A stretch of 64,000 nt of DNA, taken from Blumeriella jaapii. Its lineage: Eukaryota; Ascomycota; Leotiomycetes; Helotiales; Drepanopezizaceae. The position numbers and the translations under genes are program-made. Within the stretch, counting starts at the first letter, position 1; the number at the start of each line of letters is the position of its first letter. The DNA is taken from assembly GCA_009599575.1 (NCBI GenBank), contig VWND01000067.1, forward strand, positions 434,001-498,000, read 5' to 3'. The notes below the pieces were generated by a model. The model worked only from the letters and a program-made list of their open reading frames with translations, had not been told where the DNA came from and ran no database searches. Shown here piece by piece: positions 34,929 through 47,481 of the stretch.

Positions 34929-36177
34929 TTTGATAATTTACGCAGGAATTTAAATTTCGGTATTTCGTTTTTATATATTCGCCGATGCATTTTTCAAATT
35001 CGTAATCAAAATCGATTTCGATATTTCGCTATTACGGCTTAACAAACTTTTTATATAATATTATTCGCAGTTGTATTATATAAAAGACTTTTAATAGCTT
35101 TTTTTATTTTGCGTACAATTATTAAATTACAAAAATGCAATATATTTTAAAAATGTTTAAAATTACGGTCAGGCAATCCTGAACCGTGCGAAGTTTAAAG
35201 CTCGAAAGTCGCTTTTTTATTCAAAAATAATAAATCGAATATTAATTCGTACGCTTCGACCGCTGCGCTCGGCCTTTTTGAATTAGATTTTTTTTGGTTA
35301 AACGCCTGGCGAAAACTTAACTTTCTGATTTTACGCTTTGTGATTATAGCAATTACAATTTGCGGTTTTCTATTAAAAGTAGTAAAGAAATAGCTATACT
35401 TATATTAGCCTGAGCTACGGAATATCGAAACCGTAAATTATATAGCAATATTATATTAATTTAATTAATTTATTAGAAAATAAGTTTTTTAATATATTAT
35501 TTAAATATTTAAACGTAATTTTATTTTATTTAACTTTTTCAAAAAGCATAAAACCCTTTTTGATAGCCTTTTTATTAAAAACGATTTTTTTTATATTAAA
35601 GATTTTTAATTTGCAATTTCGGAAAATATTTATTTATTTAATTTAAATCCTACTAACACTTTCGCTAATATTGTAAATAACGACGCTTTTGGCTTTTTAT
35701 GCGAGGCCGTATGCTTTCTTCTGGCTTTTTTGATACATTTTTATTTAATAGCGCCAACGTTACCGATTTTATCGAAAAGAATAAAAAAATTTATAAAAAT
35801 TTCGGAATTTTTAAAATTAAAATGTTCGATAAATTTTTTTGCTATTATAATTTAATTATCAAAAATATTATCAAATCGATAAATAAATGAAAAGCTATTG
35901 GGATTTGAAATTGGCGTAAGCTAATTAAAATTTTGAAATCGGAATTCCGAAACCACGATCGCTAACAAATCCGCGATATTATCGCTTTTTTTAAATAGTT
36001 TGTTATAACAATTCGCTAAGCTAAAAAACTTAAAGCTTTTTATCGTATTTATATAAAAGTTTTTAATATTTTCGTTAACAAAAAGATTTTAAACGAGATT
36101 AAATAAAAAAGATTGTTTTTATTTGGCTTTTTAATTAGTATTCGCAATAAGATTATTAAGCATTTTAAAATTAATAA
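34929..36177 (+). pseudogene. B1 leader and gag start, interrupted by B2
   Basis: It aligns base for base with B2 36445-37692. After a 770-bp leader, the gag frame 35699-35890 begins MRGRMLSSGFF and contains NSANVTDFIEKNKKIYKN. The copy breaks at ATAA (36174-36177) where B2 inserts, and continues at 47482. A leader hairpin is at 35165-35187. Confidence 0.88.
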
Positions 36178-36444
36178 TGTAAAACGGTGATACCTTGTAT
36201 TGATGGGAGTTGATAGTTTTAGCTATGGTCGAGGCATGGATCTTTCCGAGACCCCCTGCCACTGACTACTTTTAACAGGTATAAAAGCAAAGCATTCCTT
36301 TAGATAGTACCATAAGCACGCAGTCCAATTCATATCTTTATTCATTTTTCTTTTTCTTTTTTCAATCTTTTCTAAAGATTCCTTAAACTATTTTACTTAT
36401 CGATATATGGCCGTATTAATTTGGTTTTTCTATCTACTTTTATA
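36178..36444 (+). repeat. B2 5' LTR (267 bp)
   Basis: Begins TGTAAAACGGTGATAC and ends CTACTTTTATA (from TTTTACA). TATA-like GGTATAAAAGC lies near 36279. It is less mutated than the interior. Confidence 0.92.
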
Positions 36445-37215
36445 TTTGGTAATTTACGCAAGGATTTAAACTTCGGTGTTTCGTTTTTATATATTCGCCG
36501 ATGCATTTTTTAAATTCATAATTAAAATCGATTTCGATATTTCGCCACTACGGCTTGAAAAATCTTTTATATAGTATTATTCGCAGCTATATTATATGAA
36601 AGATTTCTAATAGCTTTTTTTATTTTACGCATAGTTATTAAATTACAAAAATACAATATATTTCAGAAACGTCTGAAATTACGGTCAGGCAATCCTGAAC
36701 CGTGCGAAATTCAAAGCTCGAAAGTCGCTCTTTTATTTAAAAATAACAAATCGAATATTGGTTTATACGCTTCGACCGCTGCGTTCGGCTTTTTTAATCT
36801 AAATCTTTTTTAGTCAAACGTTTAGCGAGAATTTAACTTTTTAATTTTACGCTTTATAATTATAGCAATTACAATTTGCGGCTTTTTATTAGAAATAATA
36901 TAAAAATGGCTGTACGTGCATTGGCCTGAGCCACGGAATATCGAAACCGTAAATTATATAACAATATTATATTAATTTAGTTAATTTACTAAAAAACAAA
37001 TTTTTTAATATATTACCCAAATATCTGAACGCAATTTTATTTTATTTAATTTTTTTAGAAAATACAAAGATTTTTTTAATAGCTTTCTTATTAAAAACGA
37101 TTTTTCTTACGCTAAAAACTTTTAATCTGCAATTTTAGAAAACATTTATTTATTTAATTTAAATTTTATTAACACTTTTATTAATATTATAAACAACGAC
37201 GCTCTTCGTTTTCTT
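36445..37215 (+). other. B2 leader, non-coding, with two conserved hairpins
   Basis: No frame is convincing here. Two adjacent stems stand out: TTTCAG/CTGAAA (36661-36678) and ACGGTCAGG/CCTGAACCGT with a CAAT loop and one bulged A (36681-36703). The second is identical in B1. A role in RNA packaging or dimerisation is an inference from position only. Confidence 0.5.
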
Positions 37216-39290
37216 ATGCGAGGCCGCATGCCCTTTTTTGGCTCCTTTAGTGCATTTTTATTTAATAGCGCCAACGTTATCGATTTTATCGAAAAATATA
37301 AAAAAACTTATAAGGATTTCGAAGTTTTTAAAACCGAAATATTCGATAAACTTTTTCGTTATTATAATCTAATCACTAAAGATATTATTAAATCGATAAA
37401 TAAATAAAAAGTTATTAGGGCTCGAAACTGGCGTAAACTGATTAAAGCTTTGAAATCGGAATTCCGAAACTACGATCGCTAGCAAATTCGCGATACTATC
37501 GCTTTTTTCAAGCAGTTTGTTATAATAACCCGCTAAGCCAAAAAACTCAAAGCTTATTATCGTATTTATACGAAAGTTTTTAACGTTTTGGTTAACAAAA
37601 AGATCTTAAGCGAAATTAAGTAAAGAAAGTTGTTTTTACTTGGCTTTTTAACTAGTATTCGCAACAAAACTATTAAATATTTTAAAATTAATAAACAAAA
37701 CTTTAAAACCTTCGATTAATATTTCAAATTTATGAAATTCGTTTTTAAGCAAAACTAAAGCGAACGTATTATTAAAGCCATAAACCAAAAAAAATCTTTT
37801 TTTTTTATTTACAAAAAAAACGTAGAAGCTTTAATGCAGGAATATGCCCAGCTATTAAAAATTACCGAAATCGCTAAAAAACAATCAGTTATTATATTAT
37901 TTAATCGTTTTGCAAAATTTATTGGCTTGGAAAAGTTTAATAAAAACATCGAAACTTTCGTATCAAAATTTACCGATATTAAAATTCAAAAGCTTTAAAG
38001 CAAAGTCGAAGGTTTTATGCAGCAGCAGAAAAAACTTTTTTACGTTAATTCGGATAATAAAAACGACTAAAATAGCTTTTATAACAATTACTTTTTTTAA
38101 AATACGCGAAGCGATCAGCTTCGCTAAGCTATCGTAAAAGTAATAGCTGCCCAGTGGCAATTTTTTCGTGCTAGCGATTAAAATCAGCGAAATATTAATT
38201 ATAATAACGATTATTAAAGAAAAAAAGAAAACCAGCGCGGAAACTAAAATCGCGGCTATTAAAATAATAAAAATAATTATCAAAACAGATTCTGTGGCTT
38301 TAAATATAAATTCTGTAATAATAAAAAAATTTACTGCGAAAAACCTTATATTCGCTTTAAATGCAAAGCATTTAATTTTTGTATAAATAATAATATTTGC
38401 TATATTAATAAATACGAAGCGATTTGCCTCGGACCGACGGAAGCAGGAATAGGTTTTTTTAATAAAACTAAAAACTAAAGCTGATTAAACACTATTCGCT
38501 TAAAAATAAAAAGTACGAAATGGAACGATTGTTTGAAAAATAAAAAAAATGCAAACGATTTTTATTAATAAAAGAAAAAACATTTCAAAAAGCGTATTAA
38601 TCAAAAAAAAAACTTTTATTTTAAATATAAATAAAATTTAAATATATAAATAAAAAACAAATATATATATTACTAATGCAAATATCGCATTTGCAAATAT
38701 TATGGCTGCGCAATTAAGCCAGCGAATTATAAAAAAGCAAAATACTTCTATTTTATTCGCTAAACCAACTGATATAAAAAAAAACGTTAAAATCGAAAAA
38801 AAAAAAAATTTTGAAATTCGAAAAAAAACCGATAAAATTATTAAAAAAACGCTTATAATAAAAGAAATTAACAACGATATAAAAGATATCGACACCGATA
38901 TTCCGATTTAAATTATTTAGAAAGTACCAGCATTTAAACGCTTATTATTAATGCGAAGCGAAAAATAAATCGACAAATACATTAGCTTTAAAGCCGTCGA
39001 CGAAGCTATTAAAAAAATCATAAAACAAAAAATTAAATTGAAATTCAGCGACTTATTTAGCATAAAAAAGAAATTCGATAAAATTATTAATAAACAAATT
39101 TTTGTATTAAAAAAAAACGAAAAAATTAAAATTATTCGAAAAAAAAACGATTTTGAATTAAAAAAAAATTAGAAAGAAATTTATAATACCGCAGTTAATT
39201 TAGCCGACGGGAAAAAATCTTCGGAAAAAGTCAGCCTTTTGACTTTCGCTATAAAAACCTAAAAATTAAAACGACGAAACTGCTTTTACA
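37216..39290 (+). pseudogene. B2 gag (degenerate)
   Basis: The frame opens MRGRMPFFGSF and carries NSANVIDFIEKYKKTYKDFE and FDKLFRYYNLITKDIIKSIN, then LIKALKSEFRNYDR. This is the capsid N-terminus of the gypsy group seen in the RT. Further matches, with stops, extend through about 38000 (FIGLEKFNKNIETFVSKF) into a Lys/Ile-rich, low-complexity region to about 39200. No clear zinc knuckle was found. Confidence 0.75.
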
Positions 39291-41700
39291 CGGCTATAAA
39301 AGCATCAAAAATAAAAATTATATTTAAAAAAAGTATAACCGCTCTCGCTTTATTCGATAATAAAGCCGAAGTCAATTGCATAAACTAAAAAACAGCCGAA
39401 GCTAGTAGTGTCCCGATTATTATCGATAAGCGAATAATTTACACTACCGTTAATAAAAATACTATTAAATTTAATAAAATTGTACGAAATATAAAAGTAA
39501 ACGTTGAAAATATTATTACTTATAAAAACTTTTTAATAATAAAAAAATGCTTTTATTTTATTATTCTTAAAATGCTCTAAATCCTGAAAAGTTTCGTCAG
39601 TTTTAAATACACCGAAAACGGCCAAATAAAAGCTTTTTTCTGAAATTAAAACCGATCTTTTTAAAATCAAATCATCGTCGCCGGCGATAAAATCTTTTTA
39701 ATCGACGTTTTATTAGGAAACAAATAGCCGGCTTTAATTTTAAAATAAACGCTGAGCTATAATAAAACCTAGAAAATACTCGGCTAAAAGCATTCGCGTT
39801 ATTAATCGAAATAGCATCGCGAATAAAATTAGCTAATATTAATATTTTTAGCTATTAATTCGGAAATAAAAGTTCCGAAGATTTCGTTTTCGTATTAAAT
39901 AAACCCGATTTATATATTTTATTTTTTTATATTAATATCAGCATTTTTTATAAGCGCAAAGCTAATAAAATACAATTTGTAAATCTTAGCGAATCCGATG
40001 AAAATATTTCCGAAAAAATAAACGATTGGTTCGAAAAAAACGAAGTAGCAAAATTATTTTAATCAGTTATTAGCGAATTCGAAGAATTTATCACCGGCCG
40101 ATTTTCCAGCTTATTATTTGACAGCCGATTTACAAAAAAACGATTTGATAATTTAGCAATCGGAATTTAATTTTTATTAAAAAAAAAAAAGATTTTGTAC
40201 GAAGTTTTACGCAACCGAAAAAAAGCAATAGCCTTCGATTTCACCGAAATAGGCTAATTCAGCTTTAATATTACGCTTTATATTAATATTAAAATCGTAT
40301 TTTACGAAGCTTAGCAAAAAAACTTTTTTAATTCTTAAAGTCTTTTAAAATAAAATAATCGAAATGCTAAAAAAACGAATTAAGCAAAAAATCTTCGAAT
40401 TCTGCTACGGCTTATATAAAAACAAATGGTTTATCGTTGCGAAAAAAAAGAAAAGCATTTACAAATTTATTATCGCAATCGTCGAAATAAACAAAATAAC
40501 GATACGAAACGCTAACGTGCTATTTAACGTCGATTAATTTTCGAACGAATTCGCAAAACTAACGATCGCTTTTTTTTTCGATTTATTTTCCGGCTACGAC
40601 TATTTAATATTTAATCTACGATTTCGAAATATAACGGTAATTCAAACACCAATCGATCTGCTGCGTATAACGAAAGTACTTATAAAAGCTATTAATTTAG
40701 TCGCTTAATTCGTAAAAGTCGTATATAAGGTTTTTATAATTTATATTCCTGACATTGCTTTTTTTTACGTTAACGACGTCGAAATAAAAGGTTTTAAATT
40801 ATATTATAATAATAAAAAGATTTTTTCTGAAATTCGACGCTATATAATAAAATATATTTAAAATATCGATAAAATTATAATTTGCTTCGAAAAAGCTAAA
40901 ATTATTATTGGCTTTCGATTAAAATTTTGCATGCCCGAAATAAATATCGTTAGTTATATGATTGATAGCGCTGGCCGCTATTTTTAACGAAAGAAAATTA
41001 AAAAGATTTGCGAATAAGAAAAATGTGAAAATATTACCGAAGCTAAAGCTTTTATTAAAATTATGATTTACTATCGTAATTAAATCAAAAACTTTTTTCA
41101 GAAAGTTGCATTTATTTACGCCACGATAAAAAAAAAATCGATTTCGTTTAGAAAAAAAAGCAAAGCAAAGCTATAAAAGTTTTTAAAAACGATTTTTTAT
41201 CGGCCTTATTGTTTATGCGGATCGATTATAGCTTAGACGCAAAAAAAATTATTTTAATTATCGACGCTAATATTTTCGGTTAGGAAGCTGTATTATAATA
41301 AATCGATAAAAACAAAAAACGGCATTTTTCACGATTCGAAAGCGGCTTATAATTTTTCGCGAAAACACGCTACGATGCTACCAAACGAAAATATCGAAGC
41401 GCTTTTAAAGTAATAAAGAAAATAAAAAGCGAATTGTACGACGTATATTTTATTTTAAAAACAAACGCGAAAGTTTTTATCGATTAATTAAATAAAAAAG
41501 CTAATAATCTGCCAAAAGCATTCGTTATTAATTAAATAGCTTAAATGCGATTTATAAACTTCGAAGTTAAATATATTAAAAAAATAATTAATATAGCAGC
41601 AAACGGCTTTTCCAAACGAAAACGTTTTTATTCGTTTGATTTCGCTAAACAAAGCGAATAAAATATTAACGAATAAATTGCTAACGAAATCGGCTGCTTC
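39291..41700 (+). pseudogene. B2 protease, reverse transcriptase, RNase H
   Basis: The protease motif reads ALFDNKAEVNCI (about 39345-39395). It corresponds to D-N/S-G-A, with the Gly codon changed to AAA, as two G-to-A changes would do. RT: FEFCYGLYKNKWFIVAKKKK, then ITIRNANVLFNVD, FDLFSGYDYLIFNLRFRNI and TPIDLLRITKVLIKAI. The catalytic box reads YVND (40766-40777), followed by VEIKG. RNase H spans about 41000-41650 (ANNLPKAFVIN near 41505, then FINFEVKYIKK and ANGFSK). Confidence 0.88.
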
Positions 41701-43340
41701 GCTATTTGCGCTTTGGATTTTATAAAGCTAAAACTATTCGCGTTGTTATTTCGATTGGCACCGCGAATAAAAAATATTAATTTTCGAACCGAAAAAGCAT
41801 TCGCGTTATTATTTCGGCTAATATTGCGAATGGATTTAACCGAAAACGATCGAAATAAGCAAATTAGCGACGAAAATAAACTTTTGATCGATAATTACGA
41901 AACCGAAAACTTTTATTTAATCGTATATTATTTAACTATTTTGTTTAAATTATTTAACGTGCTAAATTATTAATTTAAATTATTTAAAAACTAGATCCTC
42001 GATTATATTTTAACCGATAAAAAGCTATACAAAATAAAAAACAATATATATTAAAAACGCTTAGTAGTAAATATAAAACTAATAAGTTTTAAATTATAAA
42101 AAAAGCTTACGAAAAAGTGTTTTATAAAAAAGCTAAAACCATTTATTACCGAATCAAAAACGATTTTTAATAAAAAGATTGCTTCGAAGATTGCAAAGCT
42201 TTCGTTAAAAGCTGCATTTCTTATTAAAAACGAAAGCCTGGCCGAAAAAAAAACTTATTATATCCGACGTAGTTTTTTGAAATTTAAAAAAAAATCAATT
42301 TCGACGTTACACGCGTATCGACTATCGATCGCGGTTATATATGCTTCGTATTTGCTATTAACGATTTATTTAAATGGTCTGAAAGAAAACTTTTCCGAAA
42401 CGCTATTTTCGAAGCTATAACGATTTTTTTTTAAAAAAACGTTGTATATCGATACGATTTGTTTAGCAAATTAAACGTCGATAATAAATCCGAAAACAAA
42501 AGGCGTTATCGAGACTTTTATAAAAAAATACGGGATTCAGCGTATTTAAATTTTAGCTTATAATTCGAAAAGCAACGGATTCGTTAAACGAAGTTATAAA
42601 AATATTTTCGACGGCCTTTTAAAAGCTATTCGAAAGGGTTATAAACGTTAGTTACGAAAATTTTCGGAAATGCTTTTTGCTATGCGCATATGTATACACG
42701 CTTTTATTAGAATAATCTTATTTTTTATTTAATACGACAAAAACGCCCGATTATTTTTAAAAACAAAATAGCTTGTGTAAAAGCTTTATAACGTGGTCAA
42801 AATGAAAACAAAAGCTGATTTATTAGTAATAAAATCTAAACAGCTAAATTACCGCGATATAAATATAAAAAAGATAATTTTAAAAAAAAAAAAATATAGG
42901 AAAATAATTAAAAAAATCTAAAATAAAACCAAAATTTTAAAAAAAACGCTAATTAAAAAAGGAGATTTGGTTTTAATTTACGACGTTTAGCGCGCTATCG
43001 ATAAATCGGCCGATATTAAACTTAATTATAAATGGCTCGGATTTTACGAAATATACGAGGCCGAGTTAAATAAAAGCTATTACAAGCTTACGAAACTCGA
43101 TAAAACAAAATTGAAAAAAACGTTCGCCGCTAACCGGTTAAAACGATTTTATAAAAAAAATTAGCAAATTTATCTTTTGGATTTCGAATTAAAAAGCGAT
43201 TCCGATTTCAACGATTCCGACGACGATTCCGATCAAAGCGATTATATTTTTAAAAAAGAAAAACCTTTTGAAAAAATCTGAAAACAGCCGAACGATAACC
43301 TCGCTGCTGAAATCATAATTCAAATCGTGATTTTACTTAT
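41701..43340 (+). pseudogene. B2 integrase (degenerate)
   Basis: After an open run at 41713-41973, the integrase shows KKTYYIRRSFLKFK, then KTKGVIETFIKKYGIQRI, NSKSNGFVKRSYKNIFDGLL and KAIRKGYKR (core, about 42240-42650). Its C-terminal domain at 42960-43150 is clear: IKLNYKWLGFYEIYEAELNK, then YKLTKLDKTKLKKTFAANRL. An acidic tail (SDFNDSDDDSDQSDY) ends the frame near 43290. No chromodomain follows. Confidence 0.85.
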
Positions 43341-43845
43341 AATCGAGAAAAAAAAAAATGCTTATAAAATTATTTATTAATTGTTTTACTATTTTCGTTG
43401 TTTATTATTTTTTTTTTTTATTATATATTATTTTATTGTTTTCGTTTTGCTTTATTTGTATACAATTTAATTATTTTATTTTATATATATTATTTATTTT
43501 TAAAACTTTTTTTTATATTATTTAAAACATTTATTATACTTTTTTTTGTTTAACTGTACTTTTTTGTTTATTAAAACAAAAGCTTTATATATATTTAAGT
43601 CGCATATTTAATATATTTATATTATTTATATAATTTACGAAAACTATTTTTTATATATTTTATTATTTACTACTTTTTGCATTGTTTACTTTTTTTATTA
43701 TTTTAAACGGATGCTTATCTGAATAATTATAATTTATTAGAAAAACAGTATGCGGATTTCCGTAATTTTTAAATACAAATATTTTATAATTTCCGTATTT
43801 TTTCTTAATTACTTTTTAATAAATATAACACACTTTTTTAATTAA
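43341..43845. other. B2 AT-rich spacer, no coding signal
   Basis: About 500 bp of T-rich sequence with TATATAT runs separates integrase from the 3' coding-like region. No element motif is seen. Confidence 0.6.
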
Positions 43846-46800
43846 CGAATTTATCGATATTATATCGTTTTTCAAATAAAGCGTTGCTAAACCTGGCAAA
43901 TTTATTTTTAATTTACTTTGGAACGAAATTATTATACGCAACTTTTTCGAATTTAAGCAAATATATAATACCGCTATTTTAGATTAATAAGCAGCTTTCG
44001 TAAAAATATTTATAAAACAATTCGATATAATAATTGAAAACGTCAACGAATTTTTATTCGATTACGAAAGCTTTATTAAAACTGAATTTGTTCGCAAAAG
44101 TTTTGATTACGATAAATTTCTGCTAAACTATAATAACGTTTTAAAAGCTTTCGCCGAAGCAAAAAAAACTCGAAATAACAAAAAGAAAATAATAGACCGA
44201 ATTTTGCGCTTTTTGCCAAATTAATAAAAAAAAAATATTCAAAAATACGTTTTTAGCAAAATCACCGGTATTATTTTACTTCGGCATTTCGCTCGCTTTT
44301 TCGAAACTATTATTTTTATTAAAAAAGGAGTTTGGATATTAAACGCTTATATTTTCAAAGCGCAAGCTTTAAAAGCCAACAATTTAAAGGCCCGCAGATT
44401 TATAAGTTTTTTTATAATTGTTTGCAAATTAATCGACGACGTTATGCAATCGCTAAAAAAAGTTTTAATCGGTTGCGAAATTTTAAATCTAATCTTTTTT
44501 TAAAGCAAAAGACTGAATATCGCTAAATACGGCATTTTTATATCGAAAAAAAAAAACGACGCTATTCCGACATTTTAAATTTACGACGACGAAAAAAACG
44601 AAAAAGCTAATATTATTTTCGTTTAATTCGAAAAAACATACGCGGTAGCAATTAATATTTTCAAAGCAGCTAAAACAATTTAACGATTTCCATTTTTAAT
44701 TATCGAAAACGAATTAAAAAACGAAATCAAAAGCGTAATAGCAAACAACCGCTTATTCGAATACAAAAAGCTTATTATATTTATAAAAACGATTTCGAAA
44801 AAAATAAAAATAAAAAACGTAAAAAAGCGCGCCGACACTTTCGAAATTTTTTCTGTTCGAAAAAGAAAATTATTCGCGTCGCTAATAAAAAAAGCATCGC
44901 GAATAAAAACAGCCGGAAATCAACGCCGAGTTATAAGTTTTAAATTAATCAACAGAAAACGCAACGATTTTATAAAATCAAATTTAAAAAACTTCGGCAT
45001 TTCGAAAAAAAAAAATTTAAACAATTTTAAATTTAATTTTTCGAAATTAAATACGCAAATATTAAAAACGCCTGCTGCGTTTAAAAACGTCGAACCGCTA
45101 ATATTTTAAATTTTAATAAAAGCATTTAAAATTTCGACTATTATACGATTCGATCGAAAAAGCTTGGAAAAAAATATCGAAATTATCGCGAAAAAAATTA
45201 TACAAAAAGTATAAAATCAGATTATTTTACTTAAAACTTTCGTTTTCGACGACGAAATAATTTAAAAGTTTTATTTCGACATTTTTATACAAAAGCCAAA
45301 TAAATCCGTCAGTTTTTTTTTTTTTTTTGCTTCGAACGAAAACTAAACTAAGCTTTTTTCGGAAAATTGCAAATATAATACGCTAAAGCAGATAAAAAAG
45401 ACTTTTGAAAACGGTGATCCGTTTTTATTCGAGTTTTTTTTCGCTGAAAAATTCCGATTTTTTAATTTCGTTTTTACGAATAACGTTAACGCTAAAAAAA
45501 ACGGCAAGTTTTGTTATTTTTACATACGCTATTACGCGGCGTATTGCGATTTAATTACAAAAGAAATTAACGTTATCGGCTTCGCTGATCGATTCGCTGT
45601 TATTAAAGATTCGGATTACGACGTATTCGAAATTGATTTTAATAATTAATTTATATTTCGACGAAAAATTGCGAAAACTATTTAAGCACGTATTAAAGTT
45701 TATTTAGGCTACGCAAATTTTAAAGCAGATTCTAAAGCTTTTAGCGCGACCATAAAACTCGATTGAAACGTAAAAAAATAAAAACAACGAATATTTCTAA
45801 AAGCCGACTTTTTTAGCCTTTCGACCGAAAATGTTTTTTAAAATTTATCCGAATTAAGCTGCGAATTCGTTAATCACGTAAGGTTTTACAACGGAAAAAA
45901 TAAACCATTACTGCATTTTATAAAAAAAAAAATAATTATATATAAGCATTATTTTCGACTGGTCAAAACCCAAAAAGCGCTTACAGCTTTTTTTGCTAAT
46001 ATGCTTTATAATCTTATTTAATAAGCTTTTAAAATGTACTCCGGCTTTTACTTCGCTGCTTTAATTATTCGAAATTTTAGAAACTATCGTTTCGTAATAT
46101 ATTTTAATATTTCGATCGTTTTAAATTTCGTTGGTCCCGACCGTATTACAATTATAAAGTTCGATATCGCCGACTTTTAAAAAAAAAAAAAGATCGAAAA
46201 TTTTACCGACGCTATTTTCGATTATTACGTTTTGCTTATATTCGCATATAATTCGAGAATAATCGAAGCTTATTTGCAATTATATTACGACGCCAAGCTG
46301 ATTAAAATTATTTAAAAAAGCCTAGCTTTTTCGTATTTTAGCGCGTTTAAAATAATGGCCTCGGCTATTTTATCGGATTACAAAACCGAAAGCTACGAAA
46401 TAGAAAATAAAATAACTTCTGTCAGCTTTTCGATTAAGCAAAAGGTTTTCGTTAAATTCAGAATTTAAAAAACCGACGGCGCGATGCTAATTTATTCGAA
46501 TAATTATACGGCGCAAAAGTACAAAAATTACTTCGAAAACGATAATCCGATAAGCAATTTAATATTATTTGTACTGCGGAAAAAGCAATTATAGCATTTT
46601 CGATAATTTCGATTGCAAACGATTATTTCCGAATTATTCCGTGAAATAATTTTTTTTATAGGCCTCGGAGCCTTTTTAAAAATACTCGTCGGTAAATAAT
46701 CGTAATCCGACCTATTAGTTTTACGCGAAGCAAAAGCGTTAATCGGTTTTAATTACGACGAATTAGTCGATTACTTTTATAATTTTAATACAAAACTTTT

Positions 46801-47110
46801 CAGCGCTTTTTGCAAAGCGTAGAATCACGTTTAGAAACTGAAATCTATTATTTACGGAAAAAAATCGTGGAAAGCACCCGTCGCGGCGATATTTAATAAT
46901 ATTATCGACGAAAAAGCTATTAAAACGTTCGTAAGTTTAAACGATACTTCGATTAACATTTTATCGAGCCATTTTTTAAAAAAGCAAAATAAACAAAGTG
47001 ATTCAAACGATAAGCGAAACGTTATTTTTTCGCAAAAGCTAATAGCAAAAAGGCCAAAAACGGGTTAGAAAACCGAAAAAGTATAGGACTAAAAAGTTTA
47101 GTTTGTGATT
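43846..47110 (+). pseudogene. B2 extra 3' coding-like region, function unknown
   Basis: This region of about 3.2 kb lies between integrase and the 3' LTR. Broken frames on the sense strand read as protein over long stretches: VNEFLFDYESFIKTEFVRKS near 44045, GFADRFAVIKDSDYDVFEID near 45580, KTESYEIENKITSVSFSIKQ near 46390 and SWKAPVAAIFNNIIDEKAIK near 46870. Frame choice is uncertain in places after RIP. No transmembrane, envelope or known enzyme motif was recognised. B3 preserves the last ~770 bp in homologous form (50068-50840). It could be an extra gene, or an unrecognised older insertion. Confidence 0.5.
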
Positions 47111-47214
47111 AATTAATTTTTAAATTATATAAGATAGACTAGATTGCATTTATTAAAATTATATTTTTTTTTAATCGTAATTAAAAACGATTACGTATAT
47201 TATTTAAAACAGAA

Positions 47215-47481
47215 TGTAAAACGGTAATATTTTGTATTAATAAAAATTGATAGTTTTAGCTATAATCGAGGCATAGACCTTTTCGAAACCCTCTACTACT
47301 AACTACCTTCAACAGGTATAAAAGCAAAGCACCCCTTTAGATAATATTATAAACACGCAGTCCAATTTATACTTTTATTTATTTTTTTTTTCTTTTTTTC
47401 AGTTTTTTTTAGGGATTTCCTAGATTATCTTACCCACCGACATATGGCCGTATCAGTCTGGTTTTCCTATCTACTTTTACA
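47215..47481 (+). repeat. B2 3' LTR (267 bp)
   Basis: Begins TGTAAAACGG and ends CTACTTTTACA, the best preserved terminus of the family. It is followed by ATAA, the second target copy. Confidence 0.92.

Larger units (their letters stand above)
36178..47481 (+). mobile_element. Ty3/gypsy element B2, complete, 11.3 kb, nested in B1
   Basis: Two 267-bp LTRs (36178-36444 and 47215-47481) bound the element. The uninterrupted equivalent of the target exists inside B2 itself near 37693, so the 4-bp duplication ATAA (36174-36177 and 47482-47485) can be read off exactly. Interior: leader, gag, protease, RT, RNase H, integrase, AT-rich spacer, long 3' coding-like region. The RT has the DLFSGYDYLIF block typical of a non-chromoviral fungal gypsy group. 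RIP damage is heavy. Confidence 0.92.
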
